Source: Rhodocyclus purpureus (GTDB lineage: Bacteria; Pseudomonadota; Gammaproteobacteria; Burkholderiales; Rhodocyclaceae). Taken from it: DNA of 64,000 nt. The stretch lies in assembly GCF_016653115.1 (NCBI RefSeq), contig NZ_NHRX01000059.1, positions 3,122-67,121 on the forward strand, read 5' to 3'. Positions 22,466-30,552 of the stretch are shown here, in pieces. A program made the position numbers and the translations under genes. The notes under the pieces are model-generated. The model had not been told where the DNA came from and made no database searches. It saw only the letters and a program-made list of their open reading frames with translations. Each line of letters starts with the position of its first letter. Positions within the stretch are counted from its first letter, which is position 1.

Positions 22466-23835
22466 GCTTCATCCCGCGCACGCTGCTCGCGCGCACCTTC
22501 CTGCTGATCAGCCTGCTGCTCTCCTTTGTCGTCGCCTCGTGGCTGGTGCTGTTCGCGCTCGCCGAACGCGAGCCGCGCGCCCGCCAGCTGGCGCAACTGA
22601 CGGCGAGCGTCGTTAACCTGACCCGCGCCGCCGTGATCGCCGCCGAACCGGCACGGCGGCGTGACCTGCTGCGCGAGCTCGACGAGCGCGAGGGCGTGCG
22701 CGTCTTTCCGGCCGAGAACGGCGACCGCATCGCGGCGCCGCCCGACAGTCCTTTCCAGAAGCGCTTTCGCGTGCTCGCACTGGAGCAACTCGACCCGCGC
22801 ACGCGCTTCGCCAGCGCGGTGAACGATCAGCCCGGACTTTGGGTGAGCTTCCACCTCGAACCGCCCGGGATGGCCGAACGGGGCGAGGTGGCCGAGAACA
22901 TCGAGGACGAATTCTGGCTGATGCTGCCGGTTTCCCGTGCCGAGCAGCATTTCCCGTGGCCCTGGCTGGTCTGGGGCGGACTGATCCTCGCCGCCGGCCT
23001 GCTGGTCGCCTGGCTGATCGTCTCGCGCATCAGCGCGCCGCTGCGTGCGCTCGCCGCCGCCGCCGGCGAACTGGGGCGCGGACGTCGTCCCGAGCCGCTG
23101 CGCGAGGAGGGATCGCGCGAGATGCAGCAACTCGCGCAGGCCTTCAACCGCATGTCGGATGACCTGCGCCGCCTCGATGACGAACGCGCCGAGACCCTCG
23201 CCGGCATCTCGCACGACCTGCGCACGCCGCTGGCCAGGTTGCGCCTGGAGGCCGAGATGTCGATCGCCGACAGCGAGGCGCGTGCCGCCGTCGAGGCCGA
23301 CATCGAGCAGATGAACGCGGTCATCGCGCAGTTCCTCGAATTCGCGCGTGGCGAGAGCGGACCGATCGACGCCGCTGCCGACATCGACGCGCTCGCGGCC
23401 GAGAGCGTCGCGCGCGCGCAGCGCTCCGGTGCCGACGTCCGCTTCACGCCCGGCGGACTGCCGCCGACGCCGCTTCGCCCGCTGGCGCTGGCGCGTGCGC
23501 TCGACAACCTGCTCGAGAACGCGCGCAAGTACGCGGGCGGCGAGATCGAATTGCTCACCCGCCTCGACGCCGGCGCCGGCAGGAAGCCCGGGCGCGGCAG
23601 CGACCGCCTGATCGAGGTCCTCGATCGCGGACCGGGGATTCCCGAGGGCGAGAGCGAGCGCCTGAAACAGCCGTTCACGCGCTTGGAGAACGCACGCTCG
23701 GACGCCAGCGGCTCGGGGCTCGGGCTCGCCATCGTCGATCGCATCGCCCGCCAGCACGGCGGCCGCCTCGACCTGCTCCCGCGCCCCGGCGGCGGCCTGA
23801 TCGCCCGCCTGCGCCTGCCGGCGCGAGCCGACTGA
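22462..23835 (+). CDS. envZ: EnvZ-type sensor histidine kinase
   Basis: 457 residues from MSFIPRTLLARTFLL. Two membrane helices (about 10-32 and 172-190) flank a periplasmic sensor region of about 140 residues. HAMP follows. The dimerisation/phosphoacceptor motif AGISHDLRTPLARLRLE has its histidine near residue 249. The ATPase part shows the N box DNLLENARKYAGG and DASGSGLGLAIVDRIA. It phosphorylates and dephosphorylates the adjacent OmpR. The four-base ATGA overlap with ompR fixes the start. Confidence 0.93.
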   Translation: MSFIPRTLLARTFLLISLLLSFVVASWLVLFALAEREPRARQLAQLTASVVNLTRAAVIAAEPARRRDLLRELDEREGVRVFPAENGDRIAAPPDSPFQKRFRVLALEQLDPRTRFASAVNDQPGLWVSFHLEPPGMAERGEVAENIEDEFWLMLPVSRAEQHFPWPWLVWGGLILAAGLLVAWLIVSRISAPLRALAAAAGELGRGRRPEPLREEGSREMQQLAQAFNRMSDDLRRLDDERAETLAGISHDLRTPLARLRLEAEMSIADSEARAAVEADIEQMNAVIAQFLEFARGESGPIDAAADIDALAAESVARAQRSGADVRFTPGGLPPTPLRPLALARALDNLLENARKYAGGEIELLTRLDAGAGRKPGRGSDRLIEVLDRGPGIPEGESERLKQPFTRLENARSDASGSGLGLAIVDRIARQHGGRLDLLPRPGGGLIARLRLPARAD

Positions 23836-23850
23836 AGCGCGACGGAAGTG

Positions 23851-23912
23851 TTGGGTGTTAGGTGTTAGGTCCTAACTCCTAACTCCTAACACCTAGCACT
23901 TAACCCCTAACC
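23851..23912. repeat. Short TAACTCC/GTTAGGT repeat cluster forming a hairpin
   Basis: GTTAGGTGTTAGG on one side and repeated CCTAACTCCTAACACC on the other can pair, followed by further ACCTAGCACTTAACCCCTAA units. The cluster separates the convergent envZ and thioesterase genes, could terminate both, and runs into the thioesterase's last codons. Confidence 0.7.
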
Positions 23913-24322
23913 CCAGAAGTGAGCAGTTTCGCGCGCAGGGGGTCGGGGATCGGTGCCGACTTGCCGGTTTCCGCGTCCATCCAGACGATCTTCGCGTCCC
24001 CCGTCGCGTACAGCTTCTCCTCCCCCTGCACCCGGATCTCGTAATGCGAGGGCAGGCTGCTGCGTCCCGGCTCGCCGAGGAACATCCTCACTTCGACCGT
24101 CCCCGGATAATTGAGCTGGGCGAGGAAGGTACAGGAAGCGTTGATGATCACCGGCGCGATTCCCTGCTTGGCGACGACGATCCCCTCCCTTTCCAGCCAC
24201 TCGCAACGCGCCTGTTCCATGTAGCGGAAGAAGACAGTATTGTTGATGTGACCATACGCGTCCATGTCGCCCCAGCGCATCGGGATCAGCGTGGTGAAAA
24301 CGGGTTTGTCGGTGGTTTGCAT
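23900..24322 (-). CDS. Acyl-CoA thioesterase, 4HBT hot-dog family
   Basis: 140 residues. The 4-hydroxybenzoyl-CoA-thioesterase signature RWGDMDAYGHINNTVFFRYM is at 16-35 with the catalytic aspartate in GDMDAYGH. The rest matches the single hot-dog fold. It hydrolyses acyl-CoA thioesters; chain length cannot be read from sequence. It is divergent from ETF-QO across a gap with a candidate operator, so it may share regulation with fatty-acid oxidation. Its last residues are encoded inside a TAACTCC repeat cluster, so the C-terminal tail may be non-native. Confidence 0.88.
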   Translation of the reverse strand: MQTTDKPVFTTLIPMRWGDMDAYGHINNTVFFRYMEQARCEWLEREGIVVAKQGIAPVIINASCTFLAQLNYPGTVEVRMFLGEPGRSSLPSHYEIRVQGEEKLYATGDAKIVWMDAETGKSAPIPDPLRAKLLTSGVRG

Positions 24323-24402
24323 GTGGATTCCTCGTTACCGGTTGATGACGCGCAGGATTCGCTGCGCTGCTCTTTTAAGGCTTGACGAAGGGTCGATTTT
24401 TT

Positions 24403-24420
24403 CCATACGATACCGTATTG
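24403..24420. promoter_or_regulatory. Candidate TetR-family operator before ETF-QO
   Basis: CCATACGATACCGTATTG is a near-palindrome that matches, in half-site sequence and spacing, the perfect palindrome CCATACTGTACAGTATGG at 34361 beside etfBA and tetR. It lies 75 bp before the ETF-QO start, within the divergent thioesterase/ETF-QO promoter region. Confidence 0.6.
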
Positions 24421-24494
24421 TCAACCGCGTCAAGAAGACAAATCAAACACGGTCTGACCAAGCCACCAACTGAAGACTTGACGGGAGGAACGGG

Positions 24495-26138
24495 ATGCAA
24501 CGCGAAGCAATGGAATACGATGTCGTGATCGTCGGCGGGGGGCCGTCCGGGCTTTCGGCAGCGATCCGTCTGAAGCAGTTGGCGGCAGAGGCTGGACGCG
24601 AAGTCAATGTCTGCCTGATCGAAAAGGGGTCCGAGATCGGCGCCCACATCCTCTCCGGCGCGGTGATGAACCCGCGCGCGCTCGATGAACTGATTCCCGA
24701 CTGGCGCGAGCGTGGTGCACCGCTGGAAACCGAAGCGCGCGAAGACCGGATGTACATCCTCAAGGAGAACGGCGAACTGCCGATCCCGCACTCGCTCCTG
24801 CCGAAGTGCTTCCAGAACCACGGCAACTACATCATCAGCATGGGTGCGCTGTGCCGCTGGCTCGGCCAGCAGGCCGAGGAACTCGGCGTCGAGATCTACC
24901 CCGGTTTTGCCGGCACCGAAGTGCTGTTCAACGAAGACGGCTCGGTCAAGGGCGTCGCCACCGGCGACATGGGCCGCCTCAAGGACGGCAGCGAAGGCCC
25001 GGCCTTCCAGCCCGGCATGGAACTGCACGCGCGTTACACCTTCTTCGGCGAAGGCTGTCGCGGCCAGCTCGGCAAGCAGCTGCAGGCGCACTTCAAGCTG
25101 AACGAGAACTCCGACCCGCAGACCTACGCGATCGGCATCAAGGAACTGTGGGAGATCGTCCCCGAGAAGCGCCAGCCCGGACTGATCATCCACACCGGCG
25201 GCTGGCCGCTCGAGCCGGACACCTACGGCGGCGGTTTCATGTACCAGATGAACGACGGACTGGTGGCGGTCGGCTTCGTCGTCGGTCTCGGCTACACCAA
25301 CCCCTACCTCTCGCCCTACGAGGAATTCCAGCGCTACAAGACCCATCCGCGCATCCGCGAATTCCTCGAAGGCGGCAAGCGCCTCACCTACGGCGCGCGC
25401 GCGATCGTTGCCGGCGGCTTGCAGTCGCTGCCGAAGCTGACCTTCCCCGGCGGCGTGCTGATCGGCGACAACGCAGGCTTCCTGAGTGCGTCGCGCATCA
25501 AAGGCGGCCACTGTGCGATCAAGTCGGGCGCGCTTGCTGCCGAGGCCTGCTTCGACGCGCTCGGCGCCGACCGCTCCGGCGACGAACTGACCGCCTATCC
25601 CGAGGCCTTCCGCAACAGCTGGCTCTACCAGGAACTCTACGAAGGCCGCAACTTCAAGCCGTGGATGAGCAAGGGCCTCACCGTCGGCGCGCTGATGTTC
25701 GGCATCGACCAGATCGTGTTCCGGGGACGTGCGCCGTGGACGCTGCACAACACCGCCGACCACGTGAAGCTGAAGCCGGCCTCCGCCTGCTCGCCGATCG
25801 CCTATCCGAAGCCCGACAACAAGCTGACCTTCGACCGCCTCACCTCGGTGTTCCTCTCCAACACCAACCACGAGGAAGACGAGCCCTGCCACCTGAAACT
25901 CGCCGACCCCGAGAAGGCGATCAAGGTCAATCTCGAAGTCTACGACTCGCCCGAGCAGCGCTACTGCCCGGCCGGCGTGTACGAGATCGTCCGCGACGGC
26001 GAAGCGGGCAAGCCGCGCCTGCAGATCAACGCGCAGAACTGCGTGCACTGCAAGACCTGCGACATCAAGGATCCGACGCAGAACATCACCTGGGTCGCGC
26101 CCCAAGGTGGCGAGGGACCGAACTACCCGAACATGTAA
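24495..26138 (+). CDS. Electron transfer flavoprotein-ubiquinone oxidoreductase
   Basis: 547 residues. The N-terminal FAD site is DVVIVGGGPSGLSAAIRL. The long ubiquinone/membrane-associated middle region contains GSEIGAHILSGAVMNPRAL and RIKGGHCAIKSGALAAEA. The C-terminal 4Fe-4S domain has cysteines in YCPAGVYE near 494 and CVHCKTCDIKDPTQNITW near 516-533. It passes electrons from reduced ETF to the quinone pool. A strong GGAGG lies 9-10 bp before the ATG at 24495. It is a single transcription unit ended by a clear terminator. Its redox partners ETF alpha/beta are at 32559-34249. Confidence 0.97.
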   Translation: MQREAMEYDVVIVGGGPSGLSAAIRLKQLAAEAGREVNVCLIEKGSEIGAHILSGAVMNPRALDELIPDWRERGAPLETEAREDRMYILKENGELPIPHSLLPKCFQNHGNYIISMGALCRWLGQQAEELGVEIYPGFAGTEVLFNEDGSVKGVATGDMGRLKDGSEGPAFQPGMELHARYTFFGEGCRGQLGKQLQAHFKLNENSDPQTYAIGIKELWEIVPEKRQPGLIIHTGGWPLEPDTYGGGFMYQMNDGLVAVGFVVGLGYTNPYLSPYEEFQRYKTHPRIREFLEGGKRLTYGARAIVAGGLQSLPKLTFPGGVLIGDNAGFLSASRIKGGHCAIKSGALAAEACFDALGADRSGDELTAYPEAFRNSWLYQELYEGRNFKPWMSKGLTVGALMFGIDQIVFRGRAPWTLHNTADHVKLKPASACSPIAYPKPDNKLTFDRLTSVFLSNTNHEEDEPCHLKLADPEKAIKVNLEVYDSPEQRYCPAGVYEIVRDGEAGKPRLQINAQNCVHCKTCDIKDPTQNITWVAPQGGEGPNYPNM

Positions 26139-26164
26139 CGTTTCGGTAACATCTACCGTCCACA

Positions 26165-26198
26165 ATGCGCCGTCTTCTTGGACGGCGCATTTTTTTGC
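26165..26198 (+). terminator. Rho-independent terminator after ETF-QO
   Basis: A perfect 9-10 bp stem, ATGCGCCGTC and GACGGCGCAT around TTCTTG, followed by a run of T residues, 27 bp after the ETF-QO stop. Confidence 0.93.
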
Positions 26199-26235
26199 GC
26201 GGGTTCCGGCCCTCCCAGCCATGGAATCTTCGCAT

Positions 26236-26345
26236 TCGCTGCTGCCGCCGCTCCCACGACAGCCGCAGCACCTGTGGGAGGGCCGTAGGGCCCGAATAAG
26301 CGCTGCCACGGCACCAGTGGGGAGGGCCACAAGGCCCGAACGAGC
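26236..26345. repeat. Dispersed REP-like element (GGAGGGCC-GGCCCGAA family)
   Basis: ATTCGCTGCTGCCGCCGCTC, then TGTGGGAGGGCCGTAGGGCC and a second GGGGAGGGCCACAAGGCCCG, form small hairpins. Related copies are seen at about 35110, 42175, 50110, 50725, 51220 and 53112. Confidence 0.7.
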
Positions 26346-26390
26346 CCCCACTCAATCGACATTCAGCGTGCTCCCTTCCTGCAACCGGCC

Positions 26391-27140
26391 ATGACCTTCC
26401 TTGCCTCTCCCGTCCACATGCTAAAGACTCCGCCGTATCGTCTGGCGAGCAGCGCCGCCTTCACTCTGGCCCTGCTGCTGGCGGTCGACGATGCCCTCGC
26501 CGCCCGCCCCTTCGTCACCGACGACGCCAGGCTGACGACTGCGCACAGCTGCCAGCTCGAAAGCTGGATGCGCGTCTATCCGCAGAGCCGGGAACTGTGG
26601 GCGCTCCCCGCCTGCAATCCGGGGGGCAACTTCGAAGTCACCGCCGGCACCGGCCACGCGCGCAACGAAGCGCTCGGCGACAGCAATGACTACCTCGTCC
26701 AGATGAAGACCCTCGCGCGGACGATCGAGAGGGACGGTTTCGGCCTCGGCTTCGCACTCGGGCGGGTGACGCATCCGAGCGTCAATCCCGGCCCCAACCT
26801 GTTCGGCAATACCTACGCCTACGTTCCGCTGACCTACGTCTCGCCCGACGAGCGTCTCGTCGTCCATGGCAACCTCGGCTGGCTGCGTGACCGCGCCACG
26901 CACGCCGACCGGATGACCTGGGGAATCGGCGGCGAGTACGTGCTCAACGGACGCGTCTCGGCGATCGCCGAAACCTTCGGCGACGATCAGGGTTCGCCGT
27001 TCTGGCAGACCGGCGTGCGCACCTTCATCGTCCCCGGCAAGGTCCAGATCGACGCCACCTGCGGCGGACAGAGCGGCGGCAACCGCGATGGCCGCTGGCT
27101 GTCGTTCGGCCTGCGCCTGACTCCCGATCGGCTTTTCTGA
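26391..27140 (+). CDS. Putative outer-membrane or exported protein of unknown function
   Basis: 249 residues from 26391, or 240 from the ATG at 26418, which starts directly at a signal peptide (LASSAAFTLALLLAVDDALA, cleaved before ARPF). The mature part has alternating hydrophobic/polar strands, aromatic-rich ends and a terminal phenylalanine in RLTPDRLF, which suggests a beta-barrel. PFVTDDA near the mature N-terminus recalls small transporter-like outer-membrane proteins of unknown role. Neither start has a good ribosome-binding site. No operon partner. Confidence 0.65.
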   Translation: MTFLASPVHMLKTPPYRLASSAAFTLALLLAVDDALAARPFVTDDARLTTAHSCQLESWMRVYPQSRELWALPACNPGGNFEVTAGTGHARNEALGDSNDYLVQMKTLARTIERDGFGLGFALGRVTHPSVNPGPNLFGNTYAYVPLTYVSPDERLVVHGNLGWLRDRATHADRMTWGIGGEYVLNGRVSAIAETFGDDQGSPFWQTGVRTFIVPGKVQIDATCGGQSGGNRDGRWLSFGLRLTPDRLF

Positions 27141-27142
27141 GG

Positions 27143-27586
27143 CTACTTCTCCGCCTTGCCGTGCATGACCATGATGGTCTGCTGCATGATGGCGCAGAGC
27201 GTTTCCCTGCCCTCCTTCACCGCGAACACCTCGGCCTTGGTGACGACCAGGGTCCGCCCGGGGCGAACCACCTCGCCACGCGCGATCAGCTTCTCGCCGT
27301 CGGCCGGGGCGACGAGGTTCACCTTGTATTCGACGGTCAGCACCGAGGCGGTCGCCGGTACCATCGTCATCGCCGCGTAACCGGCCGCCGAGTCGGCGAT
27401 CATTCCGACCACCCCGCCATGGACGAAGCCGTGCTGCTGCTCGATGCCGTCCCAGTGCGGCACATGGATTTCGGTGCGCCCGTGCTCGACGACGGGCAGG
27501 CTCGCCCGGATCAGTCGCATCGCCGTCTGCTTCGCGAAACTGGCGCTGACACTGGCGGCGAAATCGGGATTGGCAAGACGGCTCAT
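27143..27586 (-). CDS. PaaI-type hot-dog thioesterase
   Basis: 147 residues. The PaaI/YigI-type hot-dog signature is QHGFVHGGVVGMIADSAAGY, with the histidine/glycine pair and catalytic acid region near 53-72. TVEYKVNLVAPADGEKLIARG follows. It probably hydrolyses acyl- or aryl-CoA thioesters; the substrate cannot be assigned. It is convergent with the gene at 26391 and stands 150 bp downstream of the efflux adaptor without obvious coupling. Confidence 0.85.
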   Translation of the reverse strand: MSRLANPDFAASVSASFAKQTAMRLIRASLPVVEHGRTEIHVPHWDGIEQQHGFVHGGVVGMIADSAAGYAAMTMVPATASVLTVEYKVNLVAPADGEKLIARGEVVRPGRTLVVTKAEVFAVKEGRETLCAIMQQTIMVMHGKAEK

Positions 27587-27737
27587 GCTCGCTCCGCAAT
27601 GTTATCTGAAAACATAATCATATGATCGGTTGTTAAACCGATCTATGAATATCGCCCCGTGTCGTCGCCCTGAGCCTGGCGAAGGGCGAACGGAAGGAAC
27701 AGGCCAAGCCCGGTGAGGCGTGAATCAGGACGCCAAC

Positions 27738-28904
27738 TTAATGACGCAGGTCTTGTCCTGTCAAGACCTCGACCGGGTCTCCCGGCCGCAGGGCAGCGAG
27801 GTCCCGGGCCACGACCCGGCTCTGCGGGTCGAGGCCGGCAGTGATTTCGACCCTTCCGTTCTGCGTGCGTCCGGTACCGACCGCAAGCGCCTCGATCCTG
27901 TTGTCGACGCCCACCTTGAACACGCGACACGTTGCAGCTTGGCACAACACGGTGGCAGCGGGCAGGACGAGCACCTCGCGCTCGCCGATCGCGAGCGTGC
28001 CGGCCACCTGCAGGCCCGCCTTGAGATTGGCCTCCGGCGGCAGGTCCACGTAGACCAGACCCTTGCGCGTATCGAGATCGACCGTCGGCGAGACCTGCCG
28101 CACACGGCCCGCGATCTCCGGACCCAGGGGGCTCCTGATCCTGGCTGCCTGTCCGGGGCTGAGCTTGAGCAGGGTCTCGCCGCTCACCTCGGCACGCCAC
28201 TCGAGGCGCCCCTGGCGGATCAGTCTGAACAGTTCGCTCCCGGCCTGAACGATTGCGCCTTCTGTCACGGAACGGGAGGCAATCATCCCGTCGTCGGGCG
28301 CCAGCAGGGTCGCCGCGTCGAGCCTGAGCTGTTGTGCCTTGACCTTGGCCCGCGCCGCATCGAGGCGCGCCTCGCTCGTATGCTTCTGCGTTTCGTAGAG
28401 CGTCAACTCCTGCCGGCTGACGCCGCCGGTGGGAGCGAGGCGATTGGCACGATCCAGGGTCGCCACGGCCTGCGCCAGCGCCGCCTCGGCCTCGGCCAGC
28501 TGCGCGTTGGCCGCTTCCAGTTCGACTTCCACTGGCGCCGGGTTGAGCCTTGCCAGGACCTGGCCTTTCCTGACGACATCCCCCGCATTCACGAGTACGC
28601 TGAGCACGCGCAGCCCGCCGATTTCGGTGGCGATGTGGCTCTCCTGCCAGGGCATGACGTTGCCGCTCGCCTCGATCCAGTCGGGCCAGCGTTCGATTTC
28701 CGGGGCGAGCAAGGACACAGGGCGCGGACGAGCGACTGGCGGCACGCTCGCGGACTGCGCAGTCGCAGCAGCCGCGGGCGTCGGGCGCGACAGCTTGCCC
28801 TCGAGCGCGGGGCCGGCATGGGCGAGCGTTCCTGCGCCGAGAGCGCTACAGAGCATGGCCAGCGCGCTGGCCATGCGGACGACGTGACGGACAGGAAGCA
28901 GCAT
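27738..28904 (-). CDS. RND-type efflux periplasmic adaptor (membrane fusion protein)
   Basis: 388 residues from MLLPVRHVVRMASALA, with an N-terminal signal sequence. The lipoyl halves are GNVMPWQESHIATEIGGLRV and QVLARLNPAPVEVE, flanking an alpha-helical hairpin. Barrel and membrane-proximal domains follow (VSPTVDLDTRKGLVYVDLP, LQVAGTLAIGEREVLVLPAA). It would connect an inner-membrane RND pump to the outer-membrane factor encoded 8 bp upstream. No pump gene follows: downstream are a dispersed repeat at about 27665-27700 and a thioesterase. The substrate is unknown. Confidence 0.88.
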   Translation of the reverse strand: MLLPVRHVVRMASALAMLCSALGAGTLAHAGPALEGKLSRPTPAAAATAQSASVPPVARPRPVSLLAPEIERWPDWIEASGNVMPWQESHIATEIGGLRVLSVLVNAGDVVRKGQVLARLNPAPVEVELEAANAQLAEAEAALAQAVATLDRANRLAPTGGVSRQELTLYETQKHTSEARLDAARAKVKAQQLRLDAATLLAPDDGMIASRSVTEGAIVQAGSELFRLIRQGRLEWRAEVSGETLLKLSPGQAARIRSPLGPEIAGRVRQVSPTVDLDTRKGLVYVDLPPEANLKAGLQVAGTLAIGEREVLVLPAATVLCQAATCRVFKVGVDNRIEALAVGTGRTQNGRVEITAGLDPQSRVVARDLAALRPGDPVEVLTGQDLRH

Positions 28905-28912
28905 GCGGGAGC

Positions 28913-30469
28913 TCACTCGGTGGAAGTGCTTGCGGCCGCCTGCGAAAGCACGGTCGAGGGCGGCTCGTAGCGGGCGCCACCGCCGCTTGCCCGGTTCAGT
29001 GCCACCCAAGCCTGCAAGCGCTCCAGGCGAACGACGAGCAAGGTCTGTTGCGCGCCGAGCATGGCACGTCGTGCGTCCTCGAGCTCCAGCAGGTTGCTAG
29101 CGCCCTCGCGGTAGCGCAACTCGACGGCGTCGAAAAAGCGTTGATACTGGCTGGCGGACAGGCGCGCGGTCTCGGCGCGCTCGTGCGCGGCAGCGTAGCG
29201 GGAGAGCGCGTCCTCGATTTCCTGGATGGCGCTACGCGCACTGGACTTGAAGTTGGCCAGCGCCTCGTCATACCTGGCGCGGGCGGCCTGCACCGCGGCT
29301 GCGCGGCGCCCGCCATCGAGGATCGGCAGGCTCAGCGAAGGGCCGAACGACCATGTTCCGAACGACAGCGAACCGGCACCACTCGTCTCGTTGACCGAAT
29401 AGGCCAGCGCCCCGTTGAGTGCCAGCCGAGGATAGCGGTCCGCCTCGGCCAGCCCGATGTCGGCAGAGGCGGCGGCGACCCTGCGCTCGGCGGCGCGGAT
29501 GTCGGGGCGCTGCAGCAAGGCCTGCGCCGGGACGGCAACGCTGAAATGCTTCGGTACCGGCAGGCGATCGAGCCCGGTCGGCTTGTCCGCCAATATCCTG
29601 TTCAGGCTCGGACGGGCAACCCCGGTCAGGCGCGTCAGCAGGTTCTCCAGCAACTCGCACTGGGCACGGGTCGAGGCCAGTCGGGTCCTGGCCTCCGCGA
29701 CCGAGGCCGTGCTGCGGATCCCCTGGTAGGGCGCGGTGAAGCCCACCTCGACGCTGGTCGCCGTCAGCTTTTCGGTGGCTTCCCGGGAAGCCACGTCCTG
29801 TTCGCTCAGCGCCAGGCGCGATTGGCAGGCGCGCTGGCTCAGGTAAGCGTCGGCCACATCGGCGGCGAGACTGACCTGTGCATCGGCGAGGCTGGCGCGT
29901 TGCACTGCCTCGCGGGCCAGGGCGCCTTCCCTGCCGCGGCGAACCGCACCGAAGAAATCGAGTTCCCAGGCGGCGTTCGTAGACAGCCAGGATTGCCGCT
30001 CGCGGCTCCCCGACGACGACTCGACCTGGGTCGCCGCGCTGGCGCCCAGCGACGGCGACGCTGCGGCGTCCGCCTGTGCATGGAGCGCGCGCGACTGGCC
30101 CAGTTTGGCGAGTGCGGCCTCCAGCGTGGGGCTCGTGCGCAAGGCCTCGTCCACCAGCTGGTCCAGGGCCGGGTCCGACAGTTCGCTCCACCACTGGGCG
30201 GGAAGGCGCTGATCCGACGGTGCGCCCGTCGTGGACGCGTCCGTGCGCGACGACCACTGGGCCGGCGCCGACACGCTGGGCGGGACGTAGTCCGGCCCCA
30301 CCGCAGCGCAGCCGGAGAGGGCCAGTAGCGCGCACAGCGCGAGCCCGCTTCGCCCGGGAAGCCTTGCCACAAGCTTCTTCAGGACGGTCGCAGCTGCCGG
30401 AAAGTCACGTTCTTGCAAGGATGATGGCCTCGCTGTCCGGGCAGGCCAAGCATGGGCCGCAGGAGACAT
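28913..30469 (-). CDS. NodT/OprM-type outer-membrane factor lipoprotein
   Basis: 518 residues from the ATG at 30469. The lipobox in LALCALLALSGC indicates acylation, although it lies unusually far (about 50 residues) from this start, so a GTG nearer the signal may be the true start. The mature N-terminus AAVGPDYVPPSVSAP is typical of NodT family channels. The remainder is two repeated coiled-coil halves (LVDEALRTSPTLEAALAKLG; EGASNLLELEDARRAMLGAQ). It forms the outer-membrane exit duct of tripartite efflux, paired with the adaptor immediately downstream. Confidence 0.9.
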   Translation of the reverse strand: MSPAAHAWPARTARPSSLQERDFPAAATVLKKLVARLPGRSGLALCALLALSGCAAVGPDYVPPSVSAPAQWSSRTDASTTGAPSDQRLPAQWWSELSDPALDQLVDEALRTSPTLEAALAKLGQSRALHAQADAAASPSLGASAATQVESSSGSRERQSWLSTNAAWELDFFGAVRRGREGALAREAVQRASLADAQVSLAADVADAYLSQRACQSRLALSEQDVASREATEKLTATSVEVGFTAPYQGIRSTASVAEARTRLASTRAQCELLENLLTRLTGVARPSLNRILADKPTGLDRLPVPKHFSVAVPAQALLQRPDIRAAERRVAAASADIGLAEADRYPRLALNGALAYSVNETSGAGSLSFGTWSFGPSLSLPILDGGRRAAAVQAARARYDEALANFKSSARSAIQEIEDALSRYAAAHERAETARLSASQYQRFFDAVELRYREGASNLLELEDARRAMLGAQQTLLVVRLERLQAWVALNRASGGGARYEPPSTVLSQAAASTSTE

Positions 30470-30488
30470 GAGTGTTGAATCCAAGAAA

Positions 30489-30521
30489 CAGGCCCGGCGT
30501 ACCTTGCGGTGCGCCGGGCCC
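30489..30521 (-). terminator. Hairpin terminator after the acyl-CoA dehydrogenase gene
   Basis: A strong stem (GGCCCGGCG with CGCCGGGCC) is followed on the minus strand by a short T-rich stretch. It also lies in front of the divergently ending outer-membrane factor gene. Confidence 0.55.
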
Positions 30522-30552
30522 TGCGAACGGATCAGCTAAAGGGGCGAGCCGA

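Noticed and set aside
24375-26351. 658-codon minus-strand frame opposite ETF-QO
   Set aside because: Antisense shadow that also runs through the terminator; no domain.
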